Shown: positions 17,146-25,500 of the stretch, one piece after another
Layout of the letters: the number at the start of each line of letters is the position of its first letter
How positions within the stretch are numbered: position 1 is the first letter of the stretch
DNA from: Jejuia sp040720935
GTDB lineage: Bacteria; Bacteroidota; Bacteroidia; Flavobacteriales; Flavobacteriaceae
Assembly (NCBI RefSeq): GCF_040720935.1
Contig: NZ_JBFDAE010000020.1
Span: 1 to 64,000 of the forward strand
Reading direction: 5' to 3'
DNA length: 64,000 nucleotides
The notes under the pieces: model-generated
Told to the model about the DNA's origin: nothing
The model's database searches: none
What the model saw: only the letters and a program-made list of their open reading frames with translations
Made by a program: the position numbers and the translations under genes

Positions 17146-17679
17146 ATGAAAACTAAATATATTATTCCTTTTTTATTAATATTTTTTTCACTTCTTTTTT
17201 CTTGTAGTAAAAAGAAATGCAAGGTGATTTCTATAAACCAAAGCATAATAGATACAACTAAAATAAAAAGGAATTATGTTTTTAAGAATCAATCTAGAGG
17301 TATAGATAGTTTGATTGTGATTGATTATTATAATTATAATAAAGAGCAAAAAACTAAGTCGCTGATGAGTTATTCAGAATGCGGTCATTCTATTGGGTTG
17401 AGCTATAAATTCAGAAAAGAATCTATTAATATCCAATTAGAAAAAAAGAGCAAGGCTGAATATGTGTTTTCTATTAACGGATTCTGTTTTCGTGAAGATT
17501 TCTATATGAATGAAAAAGAGATAAAAATGGATTCCTTGTATGTTCTAAATATAGAGCCTTGCCATAATAAGACTGAATTAAATGAAATAGCATTTAAAAG
17601 GTTTACGCCAATATATTTCGTTACAAAAAATGGAGATAAATGGGATAACATTACTAAGTTGGGTAATGGGTCAGATTAG
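17146..17679 (+). CDS. Lipoprotein immunity candidate for the lipase toxin
   Basis: 177 residues. A clear signal (MKTKYIIPFLLIFFSLLFSC) ends in the lipobox LFSC with Cys20, so the protein should be anchored in a membrane facing the periplasm. Further cysteines (Cys25, Cys79 region, Cys126 region) could form disulfides. It begins 2 bp after the toxin stop. Lipoprotein antidotes are known for phospholipase effectors. The specific family is not recognised. Confidence 0.7.
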   Translation: MKTKYIIPFLLIFFSLLFSCSKKKCKVISINQSIIDTTKIKRNYVFKNQSRGIDSLIVIDYYNYNKEQKTKSLMSYSECGHSIGLSYKFRKESINIQLEKKSKAEYVFSINGFCFREDFYMNEKEIKMDSLYVLNIEPCHNKTELNEIAFKRFTPIYFVTKNGDKWDNITKLGNGSD

Positions 17680-17702
17680 TTGGTGTTAAGAAATAAAAAG
17701 AG

Positions 17703-17734
17703 AAAGCTTTTACAGAGATGTGGAGGCTTTTTTA
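17703..17734 (+). terminator. Terminator after cassette 9
   Basis: AAAGCTTTTACA-GAGA-TGTGGAGGCTTT with a T tail. Same sequence family as the terminators at 172 and 21353, with one extra mismatch. Confidence 0.7.
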
Positions 17735-17737
17735 GTT

Positions 17738-17830
17738 TTAAAGAGAATCAATATTCTTATCAAAGAACTCTTTAAATTTCTTTGTTGTAAGCATTTTATC
17801 GATAATTCTGTAAACCATATTTTTATCTTC
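17738..17830 (-). pseudogene. C-terminal remnant of a second XRE-type regulator
   Basis: On the minus strand an open frame ends at 17738-17740 and encodes EDKNMVYRIIDKMLTTKKF followed by KEFFDKNIDSL. I recognise this as the C-terminus of short flavobacterial HTH (XRE) regulators. The frame is open up to the first base of the H block at 17831, where the gene is cut. A longer open frame that continues into the repeat is chimeric and not a real gene. Confidence 0.6.
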
Positions 17831-18115
17831 CCAGCTAGTCCTCGTATCGGCTAGCGCTTCGTCTTTGACGAGTGCCGTACAGAGTAAGCAAGTGCCAAAT
17901 ATATGTAGAGCGTCTCCAAGCGGGACGTTTCTTCGTTTCAAGACACACTTTCCAAAACCAAAATAAAGCCCTATTTTTATATCATATTTTTACTGTTTTA
18001 GTGCTTATAATACATACCAAAAACGCAAAAAATGGTAAGTTTTTAATATATTAAAAAACACAAACGTTCTTATACATAAAGCCTTTTGAGGTGTTTTGAT
18101 TAGATTACCTTTGGA
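17831..18115 (+). repeat. Cassette 10 leader: H block plus conserved leader
   Basis: H block 17831-17889 (GTACAGAGTAAGC variant), leader to 18115, nearly identical to the leader of cassette 9 in its second half. Confidence 0.85.
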
Positions 18116-19207
18116 ATGACCCTGCCCAATCGTAGTGGTAGCGAGGGTTCGTATCGATATGGGTTTAATGGAAAAGAGAAAGATGATGAAGTTAAAGGCG
18201 AGGGTGTACAATATGATTATGGGTTTAGAATTTATGATGCAAGAATTGGTAAATTTTTGAGTACTGACCCATTATTTAAAGGTTACCCTTGGTATACTCC
18301 TTATCAGTTTGCTGGAAATAAACCAATATTAGCTGTTGATTTAGATGGTTTAGAAGAATATATTCCCATACCAAATACAGAGGAAAGTTCTACCCCAAAA
18401 CTAAAGTATTCTATACAAGAATCTGTGCCTTGTGTTGATTGTCATCATAATACAATTTTAGACCCAAGTGATTTAACTGAAGAAGATATTCAGGAAGCTA
18501 AAACTGCAGCAGTACTGACTCTTACAATTGCAACAGCAGGTGTAGGGGCAGAACTCTATGCTTCTGGTAGGTTAGCTTATGGTTTTTATAGATTAGCTTG
18601 GATTGCTTCTAATCCAGCTAACCAAGAAATGGCTGTTGCTGTTGGAGGTTTAACAGCAAGTCTAATAGACCCCAATCCTGCAAATGACTACCCAGGTAAT
18701 TTAGATGATGTAGCTAGACCAATTAAATACCTTTTTAGAGGTACAACTAGAGGATTTTCAGGAGGAGCTACAGCTATTAAATATTCTGCTACATATACAA
18801 GTACAGACCCACTCAAAGCAACAATTTTTTCAACACTTAATAAAGCAAAAGGTGAAGCTATAGTGTTAATAGGAAACATGAAAAAGCTAAAAAATATTCC
18901 TACATTGCCATCTAATAGACTTGCTGAAATGGAAAAAGAAGTTATTTTAAATATACAACCTTCAACCTTCATGAAAGAGGCAGCTTCTATAACTCTTGGT
19001 CAAGCCAAAAGTATTTTTAAAGAAATGGGGATAGCAGTACCTTCAACTGTCAACATGCAGAATATTAATACTATTTTAAAGCAAACTAAAGACTTAACAG
19101 AAAAACAAATAAACACTTTTTATGAAAAAGCATCAAAAATAATTGAGAAAGAAGCTATCAAACAAACTGAAGAATTTATAAAAAACCTTGATAAGAGTAA
19201 TAATTAA
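18116..19207 (+). CDS. Orphan Rhs tip with ADP-ribosyltransferase-like toxin
   Basis: The Rhs remnant is of a different subtype (YRYGFNGKEKDDEVKGEG, then YDYGFRIYDARIGKFLSTDP) shared only with cassette 11. A hydrophobic pre-toxin segment at 130-185 follows. The C-terminal part has KYLFRGTTRGFSGG (Arg208), YTSTDPLKATIFS (Ser229/Thr230) and EMEKEVILNI (candidate Glu in 271-275). The order Arg, S-T-S-like, Glu resembles the R-S-E class of ADP-ribosyltransferases. The match is partial, so another fold is possible. A basic helical tail ends the protein. Confidence 0.6.
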   Translation: MTLPNRSGSEGSYRYGFNGKEKDDEVKGEGVQYDYGFRIYDARIGKFLSTDPLFKGYPWYTPYQFAGNKPILAVDLDGLEEYIPIPNTEESSTPKLKYSIQESVPCVDCHHNTILDPSDLTEEDIQEAKTAAVLTLTIATAGVGAELYASGRLAYGFYRLAWIASNPANQEMAVAVGGLTASLIDPNPANDYPGNLDDVARPIKYLFRGTTRGFSGGATAIKYSATYTSTDPLKATIFSTLNKAKGEAIVLIGNMKKLKNIPTLPSNRLAEMEKEVILNIQPSTFMKEAASITLGQAKSIFKEMGIAVPSTVNMQNINTILKQTKDLTEKQINTFYEKASKIIEKEAIKQTEEFIKNLDKSNN

Positions 19208-19563
19208 TGATTAAGATAGTAGGGAAAATAAATAAAGAGCTAAGCGCAAGAATATTAAATGTTGATGAAAATATAATAGGCTTTTTCGTTGATTATACTG
19301 ACATTTCGATACCTAAAAAAACTTTTTTTAAAGAAGTGTATTTAAATGGAATACACGAAAATATTGATTGTGAATTAATTTATATTACAAATGAATCTTT
19401 ATTTGAACTAGATTTTATAGAAGAAGGGTATAAAACTATTTGTTTTTTTAAGTTTCATGGGAATATTCCTAAAATTGTTAATGATATTCCATATGTCAAA
19501 GATTGGTATGATTATAAGGACCATTTATCTATGGCTATTTTTAGTACTAATATTACTTGTTAA
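19207..19563 (+). CDS. Putative immunity protein for cassette 10
   Basis: 118 residues. The ATG overlaps the last base of the toxin stop (TAATGA), implying translational coupling. It is acidic, rich in aromatic residues, has no signal peptide and looks like a small beta-rich protein. No family recognised. Confidence 0.65.
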   Translation: MIKIVGKINKELSARILNVDENIIGFFVDYTDISIPKKTFFKEVYLNGIHENIDCELIYITNESLFELDFIEEGYKTICFFKFHGNIPKIVNDIPYVKDWYDYKDHLSMAIFSTNITC

Positions 19564-19600
19564 GTTCTGGCAAGTAGTGGTAAGAGTTAGCCCCCCCCGC

Positions 19601-19696
19601 TACCGCTAGTTTAAAAACTAGTAGCGGTAATGAGTAAGCAAAAAAATAATAACATTAATGATACAAAACGAGTATAACTTTTATACTCGTTTTTTG
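19601..19696 (+). terminator. H-type hairpin and strong terminator after cassette 10
   Basis: An imperfect hairpin (TACCGCTAGTTT and AACTAGTAGCGGTA, 19601-19629) with a GAGTAAGC tail is followed by a perfect 13-bp stem, AAAACGAGTATAA-CTT-TTATACTCGTTTT, and a T run (19665-19696). This terminator differs in sequence from the AAAGCTTTTACA type used elsewhere in the array. Confidence 0.8.
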
Positions 19697-19754
19697 TTGA
19701 TTAATTAGTGGGAGAAAAAAAGGACTTTTTTTAGTTTAGCTCTGTACTTTATAC

Positions 19755-19915
19755 AATCAAAATAAAGCCCTACTTTTACTGTGCATTTTTACCGTTTTGG
19801 TACGTGCAAAATGTATCGAAAAAGCAAAAAAAGGTAAGTTTTTAAGGTATTTAAAAACACGAACGTTCTTATACATAAAGCCTTTAGAGGTGTTTTGATT
19901 AGGCTTACCTTTGGT
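19755..19915 (+). repeat. Cassette 11 leader without H block
   Basis: Leader sequence starts abruptly at about 19755 (CAATCAAAATAAAGCCC) with no H block before it. Its 3' end has one extra base compared with other copies, which opens the frame upstream of FGM (I-R-L-T-F-G-M). A TTG at 19895 is then in frame, but no better start exists than ATG 19916. Confidence 0.75.
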
Positions 19916-20956
19916 ATGCTTCTACCCAATCGCCACGGTAACAGTAGCGACTATCGATACGCATTCAATGGCAAAGAGAAAGATGATGAAGTCAAAGGCG
20001 AAGGTGCGCAGTATGATTATGGGTTTAGAATTTATGACCCACGAATCGGTAAGTTTTTGAGTACCGACCCTTTATTTAAAGGTTTCCCTTATTATACACC
20101 TTATCAATTTGCAGGTAATACTCCTATTCAAGCTATAGATTTAGATGGATTAGAAGAATATCACTATGCGTTTACTTTGGATGAAAATGGGGATTCTGAA
20201 ATAAAGCTCGAAACTGTAAACGATATAATTGAAAAGCAATGGAATCGGAGTACTTTTTCATATACAACTAAAATAAATGTGTATGAAAAACATATAGTAC
20301 ACTACAGACCAGAAATTTTAGTTGTCGTGGAGTTTCAAGGTATTATGGCTAAGCAGGATTAAACAGAGACTTATGATAATAAAGCAGATGCACTAAATAC
20401 TACTTATAATGATTTTGAAGATGATTTTGTTAAAGCTGAGATTTTACAAGGCATTGCAAGTGGAGCCAGTATAAGAGCTAACACTAGGAGTATGCGTCGT
20501 TCACCTAGAAGTAAAAACCTTGACTCCAAAGCTCAGCCAAAATCTATTTTACTTAGAAATGTTAGAGGGTTTAAAAATTTCTCAAAAATAAGTCATCAAA
20601 TAGCCAGCAAGTCATTTTTAGGACAGTCAGTAATGTTTAATGCGAAAATGGCAATTAATAAAAGTCAGATGTTAATCAAAGATATCTATATGTTTAGGAA
20701 AGGTTCGCTAACATGGTCTGATAAAGGATTAGTAGGTAAAATGGGAAGAGAAGTTATACAGTTTAAGTCGAACATGATTCAAAAAGCAAAAGAACAAGGG
20801 GTTAAAACTTTAATTTTAGAGTTTATGCGAACAGGAGAAGGTTCAACAAAAAGAGAACGAGTAATGATAATGGAAATTGATGTTGAAACTGGAAAAACAA
20901 TAAAAACTGAAGAAATAAGTATTTCACAGCATAATAAGAACAATAAGATAGATTAG
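19916..20956 (+). pseudogene. Rhs tip interrupted by an in-frame stop, unknown toxin
   Basis: The frame from ATG 19916 is stopped by TAA at 20360-20362 after ...EFQGIMAKQD, then continues open in the same frame to 20956 (TETYDNKADALN... to the end). A single C-to-T change (CAA to TAA) would explain it. The Rhs part is of the cassette-10 subtype. The toxin end has WSDKGLVGKMGREVIQFKSN and VKTLILEFMRTGEGSTKRE, which I do not recognise. A restart at 20492 would give only the C-terminal 154 residues. The immunity gene is intact. Confidence 0.75.
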
Positions 20957-20964
20957 AAATAATT

Positions 20965-21276
20965 ATGAGAAATGAATATGATTTAGAGTTAAAAAGATAT
21001 TTGTTTAATTATTATGGAAATCTATTAACTAAAGATGAAATTGATATTTGGAATTCAATTATTGAGGATTCTAAAGAAAAATCTTTTTTTAGGAAAACCA
21101 AATGGAAAAATAAACATAAGGATAAGTTTTATCGAGATACTATCAATAGACTGTTAAATGAGCATGGGCATGATATATATATGAACAAGTGCAGTATTTG
21201 TGGTATACTAGCTAGAACCCCTAAGTCTAAAATTTGTAGAAATGGTCATAAAAAAGTTGATGATGTTTGGCAGTAG
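20965..21276 (+). CDS. Putative immunity protein with zinc-ribbon-like end
   Basis: 103 residues, 8 bp after the toxin frame. The C-terminus has CSICGILARTPKSKICRNGH, with C-x2-C followed by C-x2-GH, which looks like a small zinc ribbon. I have seen similar tails in Bacteroidota proteins of unknown role. The N-terminal half is helical and charged. It is kept intact although the toxin is broken, as expected if loss of immunity is costly. Confidence 0.6.
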   Translation: MRNEYDLELKRYLFNYYGNLLTKDEIDIWNSIIEDSKEKSFFRKTKWKNKHKDKFYRDTINRLLNEHGHDIYMNKCSICGILARTPKSKICRNGHKKVDDVWQ

Positions 21277-21300
21277 AGTATTTTACGCAATCCCCCGCTC

Positions 21301-21323
21301 CCGCTAAGCTGTGCTTAGTGGCG
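21301..21323 (+). repeat. H-type hairpin at the right end of the array
   Basis: CCGCTAAGC-TGT-GCTTAGTGGCG stem-loop followed by TTAAGAGTAAG. Same position and layout as other H-family hairpins, with a different stem sequence. Confidence 0.6.
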
Positions 21324-21352
21324 TTAAGAGTAAGAAAAAAAACAAAAAGAGA

Positions 21353-21384
21353 AAAGCTTTTACAGAGATGTAAAGGCTTTTTTT
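21353..21384 (+). terminator. Terminator closing the array
   Basis: AAAGCTTTTACA-GAGA-TGTAAAGGCTTT and a T run, identical in its stem to the copy at 172. Marks the right end of the Rhs region. Confidence 0.8.
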
Positions 21385-21717
21385 AAGTAATAGCCTTAAG
21401 CTTCACGGACTTTATGGGTTAGTGCCATTGGGCAATAGATTCAAATGATTAATCTCAAAAACATAATACAATTTTGTTCCTAATTTTGTTTTTCGAAATA
21501 CAAAATTCATAGAAATTATTGATGCTTTGATAAGATCTAATGTTCTAAGAATTGGCGTTTAAAATCTTGATAAGACTTGAATTTTTAAAAATAAATAGTA
21601 CTTTAGTAATACCAAAGCGCATACAGAACCGCATACGTTTTTGATTATATGGAATTTTACTAAAATATTAACCATCTGTTTATCAGTAGTTTGAAATTAA
21701 CGGGAGTGCTGTAACAA

Positions 21718-21744
21718 GTAGCTCGTCGGGCTCATAACCCGAAG
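21718..21744 (+). pseudogene. Fragment of initiator tRNA-fMet
   Basis: 27 bp covering the end of the D arm and the whole anticodon arm of tRNA-fMet (core CGGGCTCATAACCCG, CAT anticodon). The acceptor, the 5' D arm and the T arm are absent, so it cannot be a working tRNA. A hairpin (CCCGAAGTT / AACTTTGGG, 21738-21762) followed by a T-rich stretch starts inside it. It could be a leftover attachment site of an integrated element. Confidence 0.6.
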
Positions 21745-22117
21745 TTCTTTTTCAACTTTGGGTTTCTTTTCTAATAAATCAAGTTCAATATTTAAGATTT
21801 ATCTACTAAATCGAACAAATAACGAACTAATTCAACCTTTTTAAATCATAAATCTTGTTTATAAGCTTTTTAATAGTATCATGATGACGTACAGAACGGA
21901 CATCTCCCATACCGTCCCGTACCATTCACTATGATGGAGATTTCATTGTACAGTATGGACAGCAGTTTCATTTTCTTGGAGGAACGGAACCGTTCACTTA
22001 TCTGGTAGCCGCTGGATACAGTAGGTTCAAATTCGTCTAATATGAGATGATTTATTAATAATAATAATTTCAATATCTTCCTTCAAAAAGTTCGAATTCT
22101 GTCCTCTTGAGGTCACG

Positions 22118-22153
22118 AAAAAAGCGAGTTAATTTTTATTAACTCGCTTTTTA
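22118..22153. terminator. Bidirectional terminator
   Basis: AAAAAAGCGAGTTAA with TTAACTCGCTTTTT around a short T-rich loop, with A and T tracts on the two sides. No adjacent intact gene ends here, so it may be left from a lost gene. Confidence 0.7.
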
Positions 22154-22562
22154 TTTGTTTAAAATAACATGCTTTTTTTGCGAGATGGGAAAGTCTTACG
22201 TCTTATATCTTGTAGCGAAGCGGTCTTTTGTCTTTTTAGTGGACATTAGTGAATACACATATATCAAACACAAGGATAACAATCCAAATCAAGATGATTA
22301 ATAACAAATGGTTTTGAATGCATAATTTTCAAACCTAGGGCGCAATCATAGATATTTTATAGGATATGACATAAGAAATTTGTTTTCTTAAAAAATTTAA
22401 CAAATAAAGTATCTAACATAATTGAATTACAATTGGCTCAAAACATTAAAGCATTGATTGTTAGTAATATATCGAATATCAATGTTAAAAGATTGTTAAC
22501 GATTTGAACATATGTTTCACTTATAAACACATAAGTTTCCTTAAATACCTTAGTATTTCACA

Positions 22563-22573
22563 ATCTTTGTATC
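22563..22573 (+). promoter_or_regulatory. Possible -7 region of susC
   Basis: AATCTTTGTATC resembles the Bacteroidota -7 element TAnnTTTG and shares ATCTTTGTATC with the better match upstream of the 29.4-kb gene. It lies about 25 bp before the susC start. No good -33 element is seen. Confidence 0.4.
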
Positions 22574-22593
22574 TAAACTTTAACTAAATAAAT

Positions 22594-25500
22594 ATGAAAA
22601 TTAATTTGCTTGAAAAGATGCTATTTAAAAAATGGCAATTCAAGGCTTGTTTAATTGTATTTCTGTGTTCGCTCGGAATGAATGCAATGCAAGCTCAAAC
22701 AGTAACTGTCAAAGGTGTGGTTACAGGTGATGGTATCCCCCTAGCAGGAGCTAGTATAATTGTGGTGGGCACAAACAAAGGCGCTGTTACCGATTTTGAT
22801 GGTAATTATGAAATTACCGCTGATACTAATAGTACACTACGCTTTAGTTATCTAGGTTATGTTAGCCAAGATGTGAAAGTCAACGGTCAAACTCAAATTG
22901 ACGTTTCCATGAAAGAAGATGCTGCTGCACTTGATGAAGTAGTGGTAGTTGGGTATGGTACCCAAAAACGAAAGGAAATTACTGGTGCTGTAGGGCAGGT
23001 AAAAAATGAAGATTTAGCACTTAGTGCTACTGCCGATATTGGTACGGCGCTTCAAGGGCAAATAGCTGGTGTAAACGTTACGGCTTCAAGTGGTCAACCT
23101 GGTGCAGAATCTAATATCCTTATTCGTGGTATAAGTTCTGTGTTTGGTCAAAACTCCCCACTTTACGTTGTAGATGGTATTCCTTTTGATGGAGATCCAA
23201 AATTAAGTATCGACGAGATTGAAACTATTGATGTATTGAAAGATGGTGCCTCGGCAGCAATTTATGGTACACGTGGTTCTGCTGGTGTAATTCTTATTAC
23301 AACTAAAAAAGGTAAAGAGGGTGTCATGAAGATGAATATCCATACTTATTATGGGTTACAATCTATCACATCCGGTTTACCTATAATGGAAATAGAAGAT
23401 TATTTATATACTAGACATTTAAGGCAAAACACTTTAAATGGTACCTTTTTTGGTAATACCTGGACACCAATTGTGCAAGGGCCACATCAGTTAACCAATA
23501 ATACAAACCTATCAAAAGTTGTTGAAAATGACGCGGCACCACTTCAGAACCATAACTTGAGTATCTCTGGGGGTAAAGATGGTTTAGCATATAATATTAA
23601 TGCATCTTTCTTTAAGCAAGATGGTATGTTAATCAATTCAAAATATGAACGATTTAATATTCGCGCAAACACACAATACAGAAAGGGTAAATGGAATATT
23701 TCCACAGGTTTAGGTTTTAGAATAGAAGAAAGAGATCGAGAGCCTTGGCAATTGTTATTACAATCTTATAAATATAACCCGTATTCTCAATTCTTAGACC
23801 CTAATACTACGAGTCTTGTTCATTCAGGCTCTCCTGATGATAATGATGCTTTAAATGTTTCTAATAACTTATTGAGATTAAAACAATCAGATAGAGATAA
23901 TGTAGATAGTTTTGATGCCAATATTTCAGCGAGATACGATGTTAGCGAGAGCTTCTCTTATACATTTAGGGCGGGTATGAATTACTCTAATGGAACAAGA
24001 GTTACCATTAACCCCGTATTTAGACAGTTTACTGAGGAAGGTCAATTAATACCACCTACACAGCGTTCTGGAATTAAAGAACAATATTCAAGACGAACAA
24101 AACATACTTTAGAGAATATCTTAAACTATAAAAAGAGTTTTGGAGATCATAATGTTCAATTAACAGGTTTGTTTTCTGCAGAAACTTCTTTTGCAAGACA
24201 AACGTTTGCAGATAAAAGAGATTTATTAAGTAATGAAATTACTAATCTTGACGGTGCTTTAAGAGATTCTGATGTTGGTAACTCTGGTGGACTATGGAAC
24301 AACAGAACCATCAACTTAATAGGTTTAATGGCCAGAGCACAATACAACTATAAAGGTAAATACCTATTTAGTGGAGCGGTAAGACGTGATGGCTCTTCTC
24401 AATTTGGTGAAAATAATAGATGGGGAACATTTCCTTCTGCTTCTGTAGGTTGGAATGTTTCAGATGAAGGGTTTTGGGAGCCCATTAAAAGTTTTGCGAC
24501 CTCATTAAAGCTTAGAGCTGGTGTAGGTACAGTTGGTAATGATGGTTTTGAACCCTACAGTAACCAACCAACAATTACAATAGATAGAGATGCAATCTTT
24601 GGGCCTGAAGAAAGAGACAATCTGATTTTAGGAGCTATTCAAACCCAATTTAAAAATGCAGATGTGAAATGGGAAACATCCGTTTCTAAAAACGTAGGTT
24701 TTGATTTGGGACTGTTTAAAAATAAGTTAAGTATATCGGCAGATTTTTATCAAAACGATAAAGAGGATTTATTATTACCTTTATTATTACCACCAACAAC
24801 TGGAGCTGGAGAAGGTTCTACGGTAGTCATTAACGTTGGCGATATGACCAATAAAGGTATGGAGTGGACGGTAAACTATAAGCATAGTGGCGATAAGCTA
24901 ACTTGGGATGCAGGCGCAACATTCACAAAAAACACAAACGAAGTAACGCGTATGAGCGGTTCCAATGATATTTTGTACCTTGATAATAGTAAGGTGGTAC
25001 AAGATAATGGTGAAGATTTAGTATCTGTTGTAGCCGAAGGGTTTCCTGCTGGTTCTTTTTTCTTAATAAGAACTGATGGTATTATTGACGATCAACAAGA
25101 ATTGGATGCATATAATACGCTAATAGGTGGCACCGCTAATCTTGGAGATTTAAAATATGTTGATGCGCTTACAGAAGATACGGATGGTGATGGCATCCCA
25201 GATGCTGGTGATGGTGTTATTGACATCAACGATAGACAATTTTCTGGTAGCGGCTTACCAGAGTTCGAAATTGGTTTTAATTTCGGAGCAAAATACAAAG
25301 CCTTTGATTTTGCAATGCAATGGTACGGCGCATTTAACGGGGAGATAATGAACGGTAGTAAAGCTTGGGCTTATAAAGCAGGTACTCACCAAGATTTAGT
25401 ACACCAATGGACGGCTCAAAACCCTACATCTCTAATCCCTACTGATAGAAGAGGAAATCATGATAATTATAGAGGTCATACAGATTTCTGGTTAGAAGAT

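Larger units (their letters stand above)
1..21384 (+). other. Array of orphan Rhs toxin-tip/immunity cassettes
   Basis: Eleven consecutive units on one strand share a nearly identical leader and the same Rhs-core start (MTLPNR...YRYGF), but each ends in a different C-terminal domain followed within 0-13 bp by a small gene. This is the known layout of polymorphic-toxin loci, where displaced tips lie downstream of a full-length Rhs gene with their immunity genes. No full-length Rhs, VgrG, PAAR or integrase gene is in the window. The full-length gene presumably lies to the left, since a partial coding end occurs at the left edge. The array ends at the terminator near 21.38 kb. Confidence 0.85.
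21385..22593. other. Long gene-free region between Rhs array and PUL
   Basis: About 1.2 kb with no convincing gene on either strand. It holds a tRNA-fMet fragment, a hairpin beside it, a strong terminator at 22118 and the upstream region of susC. Short open frames around 21.9-22.1 kb show no family features and are broken on the other frames. Confidence 0.6.

Noticed and set aside
17738..17941. 67-codon minus-strand gene joining repeat and XRE tail
   Set aside because: Chimera of the repeated leader and a gene remnant. Only the part up to 17830 is derived from a real gene.
21879..22073. Possible small gene on either strand near 21.9-22.1 kb
   Set aside because: No start signal, no family likeness, and competing frames. 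Could be a decayed gene but not supportable.
22090..22117. T-arm-like TTCGAATTCTG sequence before the terminator as a tRNA 3' end
   Set aside because: The 5' half of the T stem does not pair and no acceptor stem is present, so a tRNA remnant cannot be claimed.
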